Origin: Erythrobacteraceae bacterium E2-1 Yellow Sea
GTDB taxonomy: Bacteria; Pseudomonadota; Alphaproteobacteria; Sphingomonadales; Sphingomonadaceae
Length of the DNA stretch: 64,000 nt
NCBI GenBank assembly: GCA_014983025.1
Contig: JADCLP010000002.1
Span: forward strand, 124,001 to 188,000
Direction of reading: 5' to 3'
Shown: positions 54,489-62,894 of the stretch, one piece after another
Position numbering within the stretch: position 1 is the first letter of the stretch
How the letters are laid out: each line of letters starts with the position of its first letter
Program-made: the position numbers and the translations under genes
The notes under the pieces: model-generated
Databases searched by the model: none
What the model was told of the DNA's origin: nothing
The model's input: only the letters and a program-made list of their open reading frames with translations

Positions 54489-54647
54489 ATGAGTGAAGAT
54501 CCGCACACGAATATGTCGCGTGAAGAGCGTTTGGCAGCGAAATTGCGCGAAAACCTGCGCCGCAGAAAGGCGCAGAGCCGGGAAATCTCGCGCGAAAGTG
54601 CCGATTCGCAGGGCAACCCCCTTCCCAAAGGGGATGAGCGCAGCTAA
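54489..54647 (+). CDS. Small conserved hypothetical protein
   Basis: 52-aa charged protein, MSEDPHTNMSREERLAAKLREN onward (given here only in part), with a helical, arginine-rich centre (AAKLRENLRRRKAQSRE). Small proteins with MSREERLAAKLRENLRRRK occur widely in sphingomonads, as far as I recall, mostly upstream of or near murA or gpmA. No function known. Start ATG 54489; the frame extends 12 codons upstream without support. Confidence 0.75.
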   Translation: MSEDPHTNMSREERLAAKLRENLRRRKAQSREISRESADSQGNPLPKGDERS

Positions 54648-54709
54648 CGCCCCGGCTCTTGCAGCAGAGCACATGACGCGCAAATCGCGCCGCGCAAATT
54701 GGAGTTGAA

Positions 54710-55396
54710 ATGCCCAAACTGATTCTCGTCCGCCATGGCCAGAGCCAGTGGAACCTGGAAAACCGCTTTACCGGCTGGTGGGATGTCGATCTGACGGAAA
54801 AGGGCGTGGCAGAGGCATCGGCAGCCGGCGTGTTGATGCAGGACAAAGGCATTGAGCCGACATATGCCTTCACTTCTTATCAGACCCGCGCGATCAAGAC
54901 GCTGCATCTGGCGCTGGAAGCCTGCAACCGGCTTTGGATCCCCGAGGTCAAGCACTGGAAACTGAACGAGCGGCATTACGGCGGACTGACCGGCCTCGAC
55001 AAACAGGAAACGCGTGACAAGCATGGCGATGAGCAGGTGCATATTTGGCGCCGCAGTTTCGACACGCCACCACCCGTACTTGAGGCTGGCAGCACCTTCG
55101 ATCTGTCATCCGATCCGCGTTATGCAGGCGTCCCCGTGCCGCGTACCGAAAGCCTGAAGCTGACGATTGAGCGCGTTCTGCCCTATTGGGAAGAAACCAT
55201 CCTGCCAGTGCTTTCATCTGGTGAAACGGTGATCATTTCCGCCCATGGCAACAGCCTGCGCGCGCTGGTGAAGCATCTTTCAGGCATTTCGGATGACGAT
55301 ATTACCGGTCTTGAGATTCCCACCGGCCAGCCGATCATCTATGATTTCGATGATGCGATGCAGCCGGGCGAACGTTATTATCTGAAGGATAGTTGA
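54710..55396 (+). CDS. gpmA: 2,3-bisphosphoglycerate-dependent phosphoglycerate mutase
   Basis: Glycolytic interconversion of 3- and 2-phosphoglycerate. 228 aa, the usual length for the short dPGM of alphaproteobacteria. Catalytic histidine loop [21 protein letters not shown] (as [13 protein letters not shown], residues 5-17), [28 protein letters not shown] and the second histidine in [24 protein letters not shown] precedes ATG 54710. It is followed 14 bases later by purE. Confidence 0.97.
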   Translation: MPKLILVRHGQSQWNLENRFTGWWDVDLTEKGVAEASAAGVLMQDKGIEPTYAFTSYQTRAIKTLHLALEACNRLWIPEVKHWKLNERHYGGLTGLDKQETRDKHGDEQVHIWRRSFDTPPPVLEAGSTFDLSSDPRYAGVPVPRTESLKLTIERVLPYWEETILPVLSSGETVIISAHGNSLRALVKHLSGISDDDITGLEIPTGQPIIYDFDDAMQPGERYYLKDS

Positions 55397-55410
55397 GAGG
55401 GGCTGAGCGA

Positions 55411-55893
55411 ATGGGTGGAAAAGTTGCCATCGTGATGGGCAGCCAGTCTGACTGGCCAACCATGCGCAATGCCGCTGCCGTGCTGGAAGAGCTGGAGGTG
55501 GAACATGAAGCGCGCATCGTATCCGCCCACCGCACACCCGATCGCATGTTTGCCTTTGCCAAGGGGGCAGAGGGTGAAGGCTTTGATGTGATCATTGCTG
55601 GCGCGGGTGGCGCGGCGCATCTGCCCGGAATGATCGCAGCAATGACGCATCTTCCCGTTCTGGGCGTGCCGGTGCAGTCAAAGGCATTGAGCGGGCAGGA
55701 CAGCCTGCTGTCCATCGTGCAAATGCCCGCAGGCGTGCCCGTGGGCACTCTGGCGATTGGTGATGCTGGCGCCACCAATGCAGGATTGTTGGCAGCAGCC
55801 ATCCTTGCCCTGCAGGACGAGGATCTGTCCGACCGTCTGCAGGATTGGCGCGCTGCACGCAGCGCTGCCGTTGCGGAAGTGCCGCAGGATTGA
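55411..55893 (+). CDS. purE: N5-carboxyaminoimidazole ribonucleotide mutase
   Basis: Purine synthesis, rearranges N5-CAIR to CAIR. 160 aa. Signature [46 protein letters not shown] and [22 protein letters not shown] (in pieces: [20 protein letters not shown]). The ATG at 55411 gives the standard N-terminus. Its stop overlaps the purK start as TGATG. Confidence 0.97.
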   Translation: MGGKVAIVMGSQSDWPTMRNAAAVLEELEVEHEARIVSAHRTPDRMFAFAKGAEGEGFDVIIAGAGGAAHLPGMIAAMTHLPVLGVPVQSKALSGQDSLLSIVQMPAGVPVGTLAIGDAGATNAGLLAAAILALQDEDLSDRLQDWRAARSAAVAEVPQD

Positions 55894-56951
55894 TGCTCGC
55901 CCCAGGTTCCACCATCGGCATTTTGGGCGGTGGCCAGCTGGGCCGGATGATGGCGATTGCCGCTGTTCAGCTGGGCTATCGCGTTATTGGCTATGCCCCG
56001 GCAGGCGATAATGTGGCCGCCGAAGTTTGCCATGATTTCTTCGAAAACGGCTGGGGTGACACGGCAGCCTTGGCCGCCTTTGCCGCCAAATGTGATGTGG
56101 TGACGTGGGAATTTGAAAACGTCCCGTTAAAAACCGTCGCCGTGATCCCCGAAAATCTGCTGGCCCCACACCCACGCGCATTGGGAGTGGCGCAAGACCG
56201 GTTGAAGGAAAAGCGTTTCATACAGGATCTGGGCGGCAAGCCCGCCGATTTTGCCTCAGTCGATTCCGAACGCGATCTGGCCATGGCTGTCGAACGGATC
56301 GGCGCACCGGGCATATTGAAGACCGCGCGCGATGGGTATGATGGCAAGGGCCAATGGCGCATCGCCAATTTGCGCGATGTCGATGCCATTCGCTTCCCTG
56401 GCCGCCCATGCGTCTATGAAGGCATGGTCCCGTTTGAAGCTGAGTTTTCCGTTATCCTGGTGCGCAGCAATGACGGTGAAATCCGTTTCTGGGATTCGAC
56501 CCGAAATGTTCACACAGATGGTATGCTGGCCACCAGCACCCTGCCCGCTGGCGCTGTGATTGAAAGCCAGGTGGAAGCTGCGCGCGATCTGGCGCGCCAG
56601 GTGGCTGATGCGCTGCGTTATGTTGGCGTGCTGACGCTGGAATTCTTTGCCACTGCCCATGGCCCTGTATTCAATGAAATGGCGCCACGCGTACACAATT
56701 CGGGCCACTGGACGATAGAAGGCGCAGCCACCAGTCAGTTCGAAAACCATATCCGCGCCATTTGCGGCCTGCCGCTGGGGTCAACCGCCACCCGTTTTGC
56801 CACGGTCGAAATGACCAATATCGTCGGCAAACACGCCCTGACTGCGCATCAGGCGCTGACTGGCACCGGCGATGAGCATCTGCATTTATATGGCAAGGCA
56901 GAGGCGCGCGATGGGCGCAAGATGGGCCATTGGACCCGGTGTGGCCTGTAG
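55893..56951 (+). CDS. purK: N5-carboxyaminoimidazole ribonucleotide synthase
   Basis: ATP-dependent carboxylation of AIR; works with PurE. 352 aa, ATP-grasp fold: GILGGGQLGRMMAIAA, TWEFENVP, KTARDGYDGKGQWRI, YEGMVPFEAEFSVI and FNEMAPRVHNSGHWTIEGA. The ATG at 55893 overlaps the purE stop. It ends with MGHWTRCGL. Downstream lies a compositionally unusual folA gene rather than another purine gene. Confidence 0.97.
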   Translation: MLAPGSTIGILGGGQLGRMMAIAAVQLGYRVIGYAPAGDNVAAEVCHDFFENGWGDTAALAAFAAKCDVVTWEFENVPLKTVAVIPENLLAPHPRALGVAQDRLKEKRFIQDLGGKPADFASVDSERDLAMAVERIGAPGILKTARDGYDGKGQWRIANLRDVDAIRFPGRPCVYEGMVPFEAEFSVILVRSNDGEIRFWDSTRNVHTDGMLATSTLPAGAVIESQVEAARDLARQVADALRYVGVLTLEFFATAHGPVFNEMAPRVHNSGHWTIEGAATSQFENHIRAICGLPLGSTATRFATVEMTNIVGKHALTAHQALTGTGDEHLHLYGKAEARDGRKMGHWTRCGL

Positions 56952-56970
56952 CCTGTGAATCATTTAGATA

Positions 56971-56989
56971 TGTTCACATGTTGTGAACA
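56971..56989. repeat. Perfect inverted repeat upstream of folA
   Basis: TGTTCAC-atgtt-GTGAACA. It sits 67 bases ahead of the folA start and 20 bases after purK; operator or short stem-loop. No T-run after it. Confidence 0.6.
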
Positions 56990-57055
56990 GGGCTATCGGC
57001 AGTGTTGCAAAATTGACTCTTGCTTCAAAATGGATGGTGGATTCTAAGAGAACTT

Positions 57056-57718
57056 ATGCAGGGTCAGCGATCACTTGAATCCCTCACCTCGATCGTAGCG
57101 ATCGATCTTCGAGGAGCGATCGGTTGCGATAATTCGCTCCCTTGGCGCTTGCGCTCCGACATGGCCTTTTTCAAGGAGCATACAATAAGCAATACGGTGA
57201 TCATGGGGCGGAAAACCTATGATTCTCTTGGGCAGAAACCACTCCCGAAACGCAACAACATTGTGTTATCTCACAACAATGTGCTCTTTGATTCATCGCC
57301 CATTTGCCAACTTGCACTTTCTGTCGATGAAGCGCTCGTAATTGCTGGCCAGTATAATGACGAAGAAGCTTTCGTAATTGGAGGGGCTCAAACTTACCAC
57401 CAATTCGATTCAATCGTTGACCGTTATTTGGTCACGGTGGTCGACCACGAAGTCCCGAACGCAGATGCCTTTTTATCTTCGAGCGTACTTGATTCAATGC
57501 GTGATTGGAAACGAAGAGAAATTGCGAGTCATCAGGCAGTCGAAGGGAAGGACGAATTCCCTTTTTCGATTTTTGAGTTAGTCGCTCCCGACAGCGAAGC
57601 AAGGCGCGCAAGAAGGGATGCCCGGCTACAGAAGTATCTCTCAATGTCAGGGCGCCCGAAGCCTTCAGTTCGTCGCCGGAGCAGCACTTCAATAATCCAA
57701 GATGCGTTCGCTTTCTAA
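57056..57718 (+). CDS. folA: Dihydrofolate reductase, probably acquired
   Basis: 220 aa, NADPH-dependent reduction of dihydrofolate. TSIVAIDLRGAIGCDNSLPWRL, RSDMAFFKEHT (with the catalytic Asp; Met and Phe replace the usual Leu28 and Trp30 of E. coli), VIMGRKTYDSLG and AFVIGGAQTYHQF. About 55 extra C-terminal residues follow the usual end and are basic (EARRARRDARLQKYL). Two sampled 60-base stretches are 43-45 percent GC, against 77 percent in the neighbouring ribF. It interrupts purK-ribF. Together this suggests recent transfer. A second, native folA is expected elsewhere, and this copy may confer antifolate tolerance. Confidence 0.9.
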   Translation: MQGQRSLESLTSIVAIDLRGAIGCDNSLPWRLRSDMAFFKEHTISNTVIMGRKTYDSLGQKPLPKRNNIVLSHNNVLFDSSPICQLALSVDEALVIAGQYNDEEAFVIGGAQTYHQFDSIVDRYLVTVVDHEVPNADAFLSSSVLDSMRDWKRREIASHQAVEGKDEFPFSIFELVAPDSEARRARRDARLQKYLSMSGRPKPSVRRRSSTSIIQDAFAF

Positions 57719-57757
57719 CGGCCTTGCCACTTACAAATTGCGCGATAGGCGGATTGC

Positions 57758-58696
57758 ATGAGGTGGCTTGACCATCGCGATGAAATGCCCAACGCCCTGC
57801 GCGGCGCGGTTATTGCTCTGGGCAATTTCGACGGGTTCCATCTGGGCCATCAGGCTGTGGCGGGGGAGGCCATTCGCTGGGCGCGCGCGGAAGGCCGCCC
57901 CTCTATCGTCGCCACCTTTGATCCACATCCGGTGCGCCATTTCCGCCCCGATCTGCCGCCTTTCCGCCTGACCACGCTGGAACAACGGCAGGAACATTAT
58001 CTGGCCGCCGGGGCCACCGCCATGCTGGTGTTCCATTTCGATGCCGAACTGGCAGGGACAAGCGCAGAAGATTTCATCGCAAAGATCCTGCTGGGTCGCT
58101 TTGGCGCGCATGGGGTTGTGACGGGGGAGGATTTCACCTTCGGCAAGGGCGCAATGGGCAATGTGGAATTACTCAACGGGTTAGGCCGCGATCTGGGCTT
58201 GCAAATTCGGCAGGTTGGCGCGGTGTCAGATGGCGGCAAGCCCGTATCCTCCAGCCGCATCCGTGATGCCCTGCGCGCAGGCGACCCACAGGAAGCCACC
58301 CGGCTGATGACGCGCCCCTTTGCCATTCGCGGGATCGTGACGCATGGGGACAAGGTCGGGCGCACCATCGGCTTTCCTACTGCCAATCTGGTGATCGAAA
58401 ATTACCTGCGGCCCAAATATGGTGTGTATGCGGTGACGGGCCGTATTCTGGCCACGGGTGAAGATCTGCTGGGCGCGGCCAATATTGGCGTGCGCCCGCA
58501 ATTTGATCCACCCAAGGAATTGCTTGAACCTTTTTTCTTCGATTTTTCCGGCAGCCTTTATGGGCAGGAAATTGAGGTGGCATTCCACCATTTCCTGCGG
58601 CCAGAGGCGAAGTTTGCCGGTCTGGATGATCTGGTTGCGCAGATGGAGAAGGATTGTGCCAAGGCGCGCACTCTATTAAGCGCCCGCCCGACATGA
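57758..58696 (+). CDS. ribF: Bifunctional riboflavin kinase / FAD synthetase
   Basis: 312 aa. FMN adenylyltransferase domain first: ALGNFDGFHLGHQAV (residues 20-34), TFDPHPVRHFRPD and VVTGEDFTFGKGAMGNVELL. Riboflavin kinase domain from about residue 180: GIVTHGDKVGRTIGFPTANLVIENYLRPKYGVYAV (in pieces: GRTIGFPTANL, PKYGVYAV) and FSGSLYGQEIEVAF. Makes FMN and FAD. Its stop overlaps the ileS ATG by four bases (ATGA). Confidence 0.97.
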   Translation: MRWLDHRDEMPNALRGAVIALGNFDGFHLGHQAVAGEAIRWARAEGRPSIVATFDPHPVRHFRPDLPPFRLTTLEQRQEHYLAAGATAMLVFHFDAELAGTSAEDFIAKILLGRFGAHGVVTGEDFTFGKGAMGNVELLNGLGRDLGLQIRQVGAVSDGGKPVSSSRIRDALRAGDPQEATRLMTRPFAIRGIVTHGDKVGRTIGFPTANLVIENYLRPKYGVYAVTGRILATGEDLLGAANIGVRPQFDPPKELLEPFFFDFSGSLYGQEIEVAFHHFLRPEAKFAGLDDLVAQMEKDCAKARTLLSARPT

Positions 58697-61638
58697 CCGA
58701 AAAGCGCGATTATAAAGACACCGTCTTCCTGCCGAAGACTGATTTTCCCATGAAGGCCGGCCTTCCGCAGAAGGAACCGGGTATTGCCGCGCGTTGGGAA
58801 AATGAAGGCATTTACCGCCAGATGCGCGAGGCGCGTAGCGACCGCGAAAAATTCATCCTGCATGATGGCCCGCCTTACGCCAATGGCGACATGCATATTG
58901 GCCATGCGCTGAACCACATCCTGAAAGATATGGTCTGCCGCACGCAGAACCTGCTGGGCAAGGATGCGCCCTATGTGCCCGGCTGGGACTGCCACGGCCT
59001 GCCGATCGAATGGAAGGTCGAAGAGCAGTACCGCAAGGAGAAGAAGGAAAAGCCCGTCCTCAGCGGCGCGGGGCGCGACGAGGCGGCGGTCAAGGCCTTC
59101 CGCGACGAATGCCGCGCCTATGCGCAGCACTGGGTCGACGTGCAGCGCGAGCAGCTGAAGCGGCTTGGGATCATGGGCGATTGGGACAATCCCTATCTGA
59201 CCATGCAGAAGGAAAGCGAGGCGGTGATCGTCGCCGAGCTGATGAAGCTGGCCGAAGGCGGCAATCTCTATCGCGGGTCCAAGCCGGTGATGTGGAGCCC
59301 GGTGGAAGAAACCGCGCTGGCCGAAGCCGAGGTCGAGTACGAAGACATCACCTCGACCCAGATCGACGTTGCGTTCGAGATTACGGAATCGCCGATCCCC
59401 GAACTGGTCGGTGCCCACGCGGTGATCTGGACGACGACGCCGTGGACGATCCCGGTGAACCAGGCTTTGGCGTATGGGCCGGAGGTTTACTACCTGCACT
59501 TCGAGGCTAGCGATAACAAACGCTACGTCGTCGCATTCGATTTGGTGGAAGATTTCTTGAGCCGAACAGGCCTCAGTTTCAAAGCTGGCCAGTTCGCGGC
59601 AGAAACTCTCGCTGCCGGAGTAGGCAAGGTTGCCGACAACCAAGTCAAAGGCTCCGACCTCGAAGGCACCTTCGCCAAGCACCCAATGAATAAACTGGGA
59701 GGGTTCTTTGCCAAGCCTCGCCCATTCCTCGCGGGCGATTTCGTCACCACCGACAGCGGCACCGGCCTTGTCCATATGGCGCCCGATCATGGCGAGGATG
59801 ACTTTGCGCTGTGCAAACAGCACGGGATCGAGCCGCAATTCGCCGTCACCAATGGTGGCCTCTACCGCGATGACTGGCTGTGGCTCGGCGCGCATGACGA
59901 GCGCCGCCGTTCGGTGATCAACAAGCCATTCAATTCGCCCGCAGGCCCGATCTGCTCGGACCTGCGCGAAGCGGGCGCGCTGCTCGCCGCGAGCGAGGAC
60001 TACCAACACTCCTACCCGCATTCGTGGCGCTCAAAAGCCAAGGTCATTTTCCGCTGCACGCCGCAATGGTTTGTGCCGATGGACAGGCCGCTGGCGCATT
60101 TGCCTGCGCTGACCCCGGCGGAACGGCGTTGGGAAAATGAAGGCGGGAACGTGACGATTGACGAGGAAGCGCGCGCCGGTTCCCCGTCCTTGCGCGAAAT
60201 CGCCCTGCAAGCCATCGCCGATACGCGCTTTATCCCTGAAAAAGGCCGCAACCGCATCGGATCGATGGTTGCTGGCCGCCCTGACTGGGTGCTGAGCCGC
60301 CAACGCGCCTGGGGCGTGCCGATCACGCTGTTTGTGCGCGCAGATGGCACCTATCTGCAGGATGCGGAGGTCAATGCCCGCATCGTGGCCGCCGTGCATG
60401 AAGAGGGAATGGACGCCTGGAACAGCGGCAACAAAGCCGCCTTCCTTGGCCCCGATTACGACCCTGATGAATTCGAGATGGTTACCGACATTCTCGACGT
60501 GTGGTTCGATTCAGGCACGACCCATGCCTTTGTGTTGGAGAGCGGGCGCTGGCCCGATCTGCAATGGCCAGCAGACCTTTATCTGGAAGGCAGTGACCAG
60601 CATCGCGGCTGGTTCCAATCATCGCTGCTGGAAAGCTGTGCCACACGCGGCCGCGCCCCATATGACCAGGTGCTGACCCACGGCTTCACCATGGCGAGCG
60701 ACGGGCGCAAGATGTCCAAATCGCTGGGCAATACGGTGGACCCGATCAAGGTCATGGAAACCTATGGCGCGGACATTATCCGGCTGTGGGCGCTCAGCGT
60801 CGATTTCACCGAAGATCACCGCATCGGCGATGAAATCCTGAAAGGGGTGGCGGACCAGTATCGCAAGCTGCGCAACACCTTCCGCTATCTGCTCGGCGCG
60901 CTGGATGGCTTTATTGGCGATATGGGCGATGCCGCCGAAATCCCGGAGCTGGAGCTTTATGTCCTCTCTCTGCTGGGTGATCTGGATGCCAAATTGCGCC
61001 AGGCGGCGGCCGATTATGATTTCAATACCTACACCCGCGCGCTGATTGAATTCTGTAACGAGGACCTTTCGGCCTTCTTCTTCGATATCCGCAAGGACAG
61101 CCTCTATTGCGATGGGTCGGACGATCCCAAGCGCAATGCCTATCGCACCGTTCTGGACCTGCTGTTTCATGCATTGGTGCGCTATGCCGCGCCGGTGCTG
61201 GTCTTTACCACCGAAGAAGTGTGGCAGAGCCGTTATCCTGCCGATGTCGAAGGGGGCGGCAGCGTTCACCTGCTCGAATGGCCCAGCATCCCGCAAGTCA
61301 GCGCCGACAAAGCCAAGTGGGATGCGCTGCGAACCTTGCGTGAACAGGTGAATGAAGCAATCGAACCCTTGCGGCGCGAAAAAGTGATCCGTTCCAGCCT
61401 GGAGGCAGAAGTTGTTGTGCCCGCCAGCGCGGTGCCCGAGGGCATAAGTGATGCCGATCTGGCAGAGCTGTTCATCACTGCGTCAGTCACGCGCGGGCAA
61501 GGCGATAGCGTGCAGGTAACCAAGACATCCCATCACAAATGCGGCCGTTGCTGGCGCCTGCTGCCCGAAGTGGCAGAAGATGGCGCGCTGTGTGGCCGTT
61601 GTAACGATGTGCTGCGTGATGAGGTGATCGGTGCATAA
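58693..61638 (+). CDS. ileS: Isoleucine--tRNA ligase
   Basis: 981-aa class I synthetase. HIGH signature HDGPPYANGDMHIGHALNH (residues 55-73), KMSKS in DGRKMSKSLGNTVDPIKV, editing-domain TTTPWTIPVNQALAYG and GTGLVHMAPDHGEDD, and the C-terminal zinc finger KCGRCWRLLP with CGRCNDVL. Part of ribF-ileS-lspA. GC content varies within the gene: about 69 percent over 59041-59160, about 52-55 percent at 58801-58860 and 59521-59580 (hand counts), while the protein stays full-length and intact. Confidence 0.97.
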   Translation: MTEKRDYKDTVFLPKTDFPMKAGLPQKEPGIAARWENEGIYRQMREARSDREKFILHDGPPYANGDMHIGHALNHILKDMVCRTQNLLGKDAPYVPGWDCHGLPIEWKVEEQYRKEKKEKPVLSGAGRDEAAVKAFRDECRAYAQHWVDVQREQLKRLGIMGDWDNPYLTMQKESEAVIVAELMKLAEGGNLYRGSKPVMWSPVEETALAEAEVEYEDITSTQIDVAFEITESPIPELVGAHAVIWTTTPWTIPVNQALAYGPEVYYLHFEASDNKRYVVAFDLVEDFLSRTGLSFKAGQFAAETLAAGVGKVADNQVKGSDLEGTFAKHPMNKLGGFFAKPRPFLAGDFVTTDSGTGLVHMAPDHGEDDFALCKQHGIEPQFAVTNGGLYRDDWLWLGAHDERRRSVINKPFNSPAGPICSDLREAGALLAASEDYQHSYPHSWRSKAKVIFRCTPQWFVPMDRPLAHLPALTPAERRWENEGGNVTIDEEARAGSPSLREIALQAIADTRFIPEKGRNRIGSMVAGRPDWVLSRQRAWGVPITLFVRADGTYLQDAEVNARIVAAVHEEGMDAWNSGNKAAFLGPDYDPDEFEMVTDILDVWFDSGTTHAFVLESGRWPDLQWPADLYLEGSDQHRGWFQSSLLESCATRGRAPYDQVLTHGFTMASDGRKMSKSLGNTVDPIKVMETYGADIIRLWALSVDFTEDHRIGDEILKGVADQYRKLRNTFRYLLGALDGFIGDMGDAAEIPELELYVLSLLGDLDAKLRQAAADYDFNTYTRALIEFCNEDLSAFFFDIRKDSLYCDGSDDPKRNAYRTVLDLLFHALVRYAAPVLVFTTEEVWQSRYPADVEGGGSVHLLEWPSIPQVSADKAKWDALRTLREQVNEAIEPLRREKVIRSSLEAEVVVPASAVPEGISDADLAELFITASVTRGQGDSVQVTKTSHHKCGRCWRLLPEVAEDGALCGRCNDVLRDEVIGA

Positions 61639-62149
61639 TCTCTTCACCCGCAACCGCGTGATCGGCCTGGCCATTGCCGCGGTGATCTTCGTGGTCGATC
61701 AGGCGATCAAATGGTACCTGCTTGGCCCCTTGAAACTGCGTCTGCAGCCAGAAGGCAAGATTGACCTGCTGCCCTTCTTTGACCTGCGTTATACGGAAAA
61801 TCTGGGCATTTCACTGGGCCTGCTGCAGGCGACCAGCCAGGAAATGCGCTGGATATTGGTGGCGCTGACCTCGCTGATTGCACTGGTTGTACTGGTGTGG
61901 ATGTTCCGCGAACGGCTGATGGGTGAAATTTTCGGCCTGTCGCTGATTCTGGGCGGGGCGCTGGGCAATATCGTGGATCGCAGCACGCTGGGCTATGTCG
62001 TCGATTATGCCGATTTTCATATCGGCACCTTCCGCCCCTTCCTGATTTTCAACCTGGCAGATGCCGCCATCACCATTGGTGTGGTGATAATCCTTGCCCG
62101 TTCCTTTTTCGTGCGCGATGATGCGCGTAATGCAGATGCACCGGCCTGA
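61631..62149 (+). CDS. lspA: Lipoprotein signal peptidase (signal peptidase II)
   Basis: Cleaves lipoprotein signal peptides at the lipid-modified cysteine. 172 aa, four membrane helices: VIGLAIAAVIFVVDQAIKWYL, RYTENLGISLGLL, FGLSLILGGALGNIVDRSTLGYVVDYADF and FLIFNLADAAITIGVVIILA. The catalytic aspartates are in GNIVDR and FNLADAAI. GTG start at 61631 overlaps the ileS stop by eight bases. Coupling of ileS, lspA and a lipoprotein gene is common. Confidence 0.96.
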   Translation: MHNLFTRNRVIGLAIAAVIFVVDQAIKWYLLGPLKLRLQPEGKIDLLPFFDLRYTENLGISLGLLQATSQEMRWILVALTSLIALVVLVWMFRERLMGEIFGLSLILGGALGNIVDRSTLGYVVDYADFHIGTFRPFLIFNLADAAITIGVVIILARSFFVRDDARNADAPA

Positions 62150-62173
62150 TGTGGCCGCAGGAGAGTTGACCCA

Positions 62174-62584
62174 ATGCCCAAGCTGAAACCCGCCCTAGTT
62201 CTGATCGCGACGAGCGCCATGCTGGCTGGCTGTGGCGGCAGCGGCATTTTCAACCGCGACCGGCCTGATGAATTTGCCGTGCAGCGGCAGGCTCCGCTAG
62301 TGGTTCCGCCAGATTTCAACCTGGTTCCGCCTTCACCCGGCGCACCGCGCCCAGCAGAAGGCACTGCATCGGAACAGGCGCTGGATGCGCTATTCGGTGG
62401 CCCTGCCCCGCGTTCCTCTGTTGAAACCAGCGCGCTGGACCGTGCCGGCAGCGCGGCCCCCGGCATCCGTTCGACCGTGGGCGATCCTGCAACCAATACG
62501 GTGGCCAAGGGCCGCGCCACGCGGGACATCATTGCCGCACCCGAAGGTGACGGGCAGTTCGCGCAGGCAGTTATTCCGGGTTAA
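62174..62584 (+). CDS. DUF3035-type lipoprotein
   Basis: 136 aa. Signal MPKLKPALVLIATSAMLAGC with lipobox LAGC. The remainder, PLVVPPDFNLVPPSPGAPRP, matches the DUF3035 pattern of small periplasmic lipoproteins encoded after lspA in alphaproteobacteria. No function established. It is the last gene of ribF-ileS-lspA; a terminator hairpin overlaps its end. Confidence 0.86.
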   Translation: MPKLKPALVLIATSAMLAGCGGSGIFNRDRPDEFAVQRQAPLVVPPDFNLVPPSPGAPRPAEGTASEQALDALFGGPAPRSSVETSALDRAGSAAPGIRSTVGDPATNTVAKGRATRDIIAAPEGDGQFAQAVIPG

Positions 62585-62604
62585 ACCGGGAATAACTTGT
62601 TTTG
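62570..62604 (+). terminator. Rho-independent terminator of ribF-ileS-lspA-DUF3035
   Basis: GTTATTCC (62570-62577) pairs with GGAATAAC (62589-62596), followed by TTGTTTTG. It overlaps the end of the DUF3035 gene, including its stop codon. Confidence 0.75.
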
Positions 62605-62894
62605 ATTTCCGCACGCCTTCCTGCGTGCGATTTCCTCGCTCACATGACATGAAGGTCGTATCGCTGCGGGCGCGCAGTCGCGCTTGCGGGCCTGCGGCCC
62701 GGTAACTTCGCCAGATGGTGTCACTGGTTCGGTCCGCGACCAGCGGACCGCAACGCCGACCGGCCGGCCGCAGGTGCCCTGATGAGCGAAGCGAAGAAGG
62801 AATAGCGCCGAGGACGAACCCGCGGAGGCGGGTTCGCAAATCAAGAAAAATCAAAGGCGCACGAGAGCGTAGAACTTCTCGAACCCCAAAACCC
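62605..62894. repeat. Hairpin-rich spacer, possible dispersed repeat or structured RNA
   Basis: No gene supported. Four perfect inverted repeats in about 230 bases: CGCACGC-cttcct-GCGTGCG (62610-62629), CGGGCC-tgc-GGCCCG (62687-62701), GGTCCGC-gacca-GCGGACC (62731-62749) and CGAACCCGC-ggag-GCGGGTTCG (62815-62836). The first is followed by ATTTCC and might act as a second terminator. Confidence 0.6.

Noticed and set aside
58558..60021. Minus-strand open frame of 487 codons across ileS
   Set aside because: Antisense to ileS, whose motifs and length are beyond doubt.
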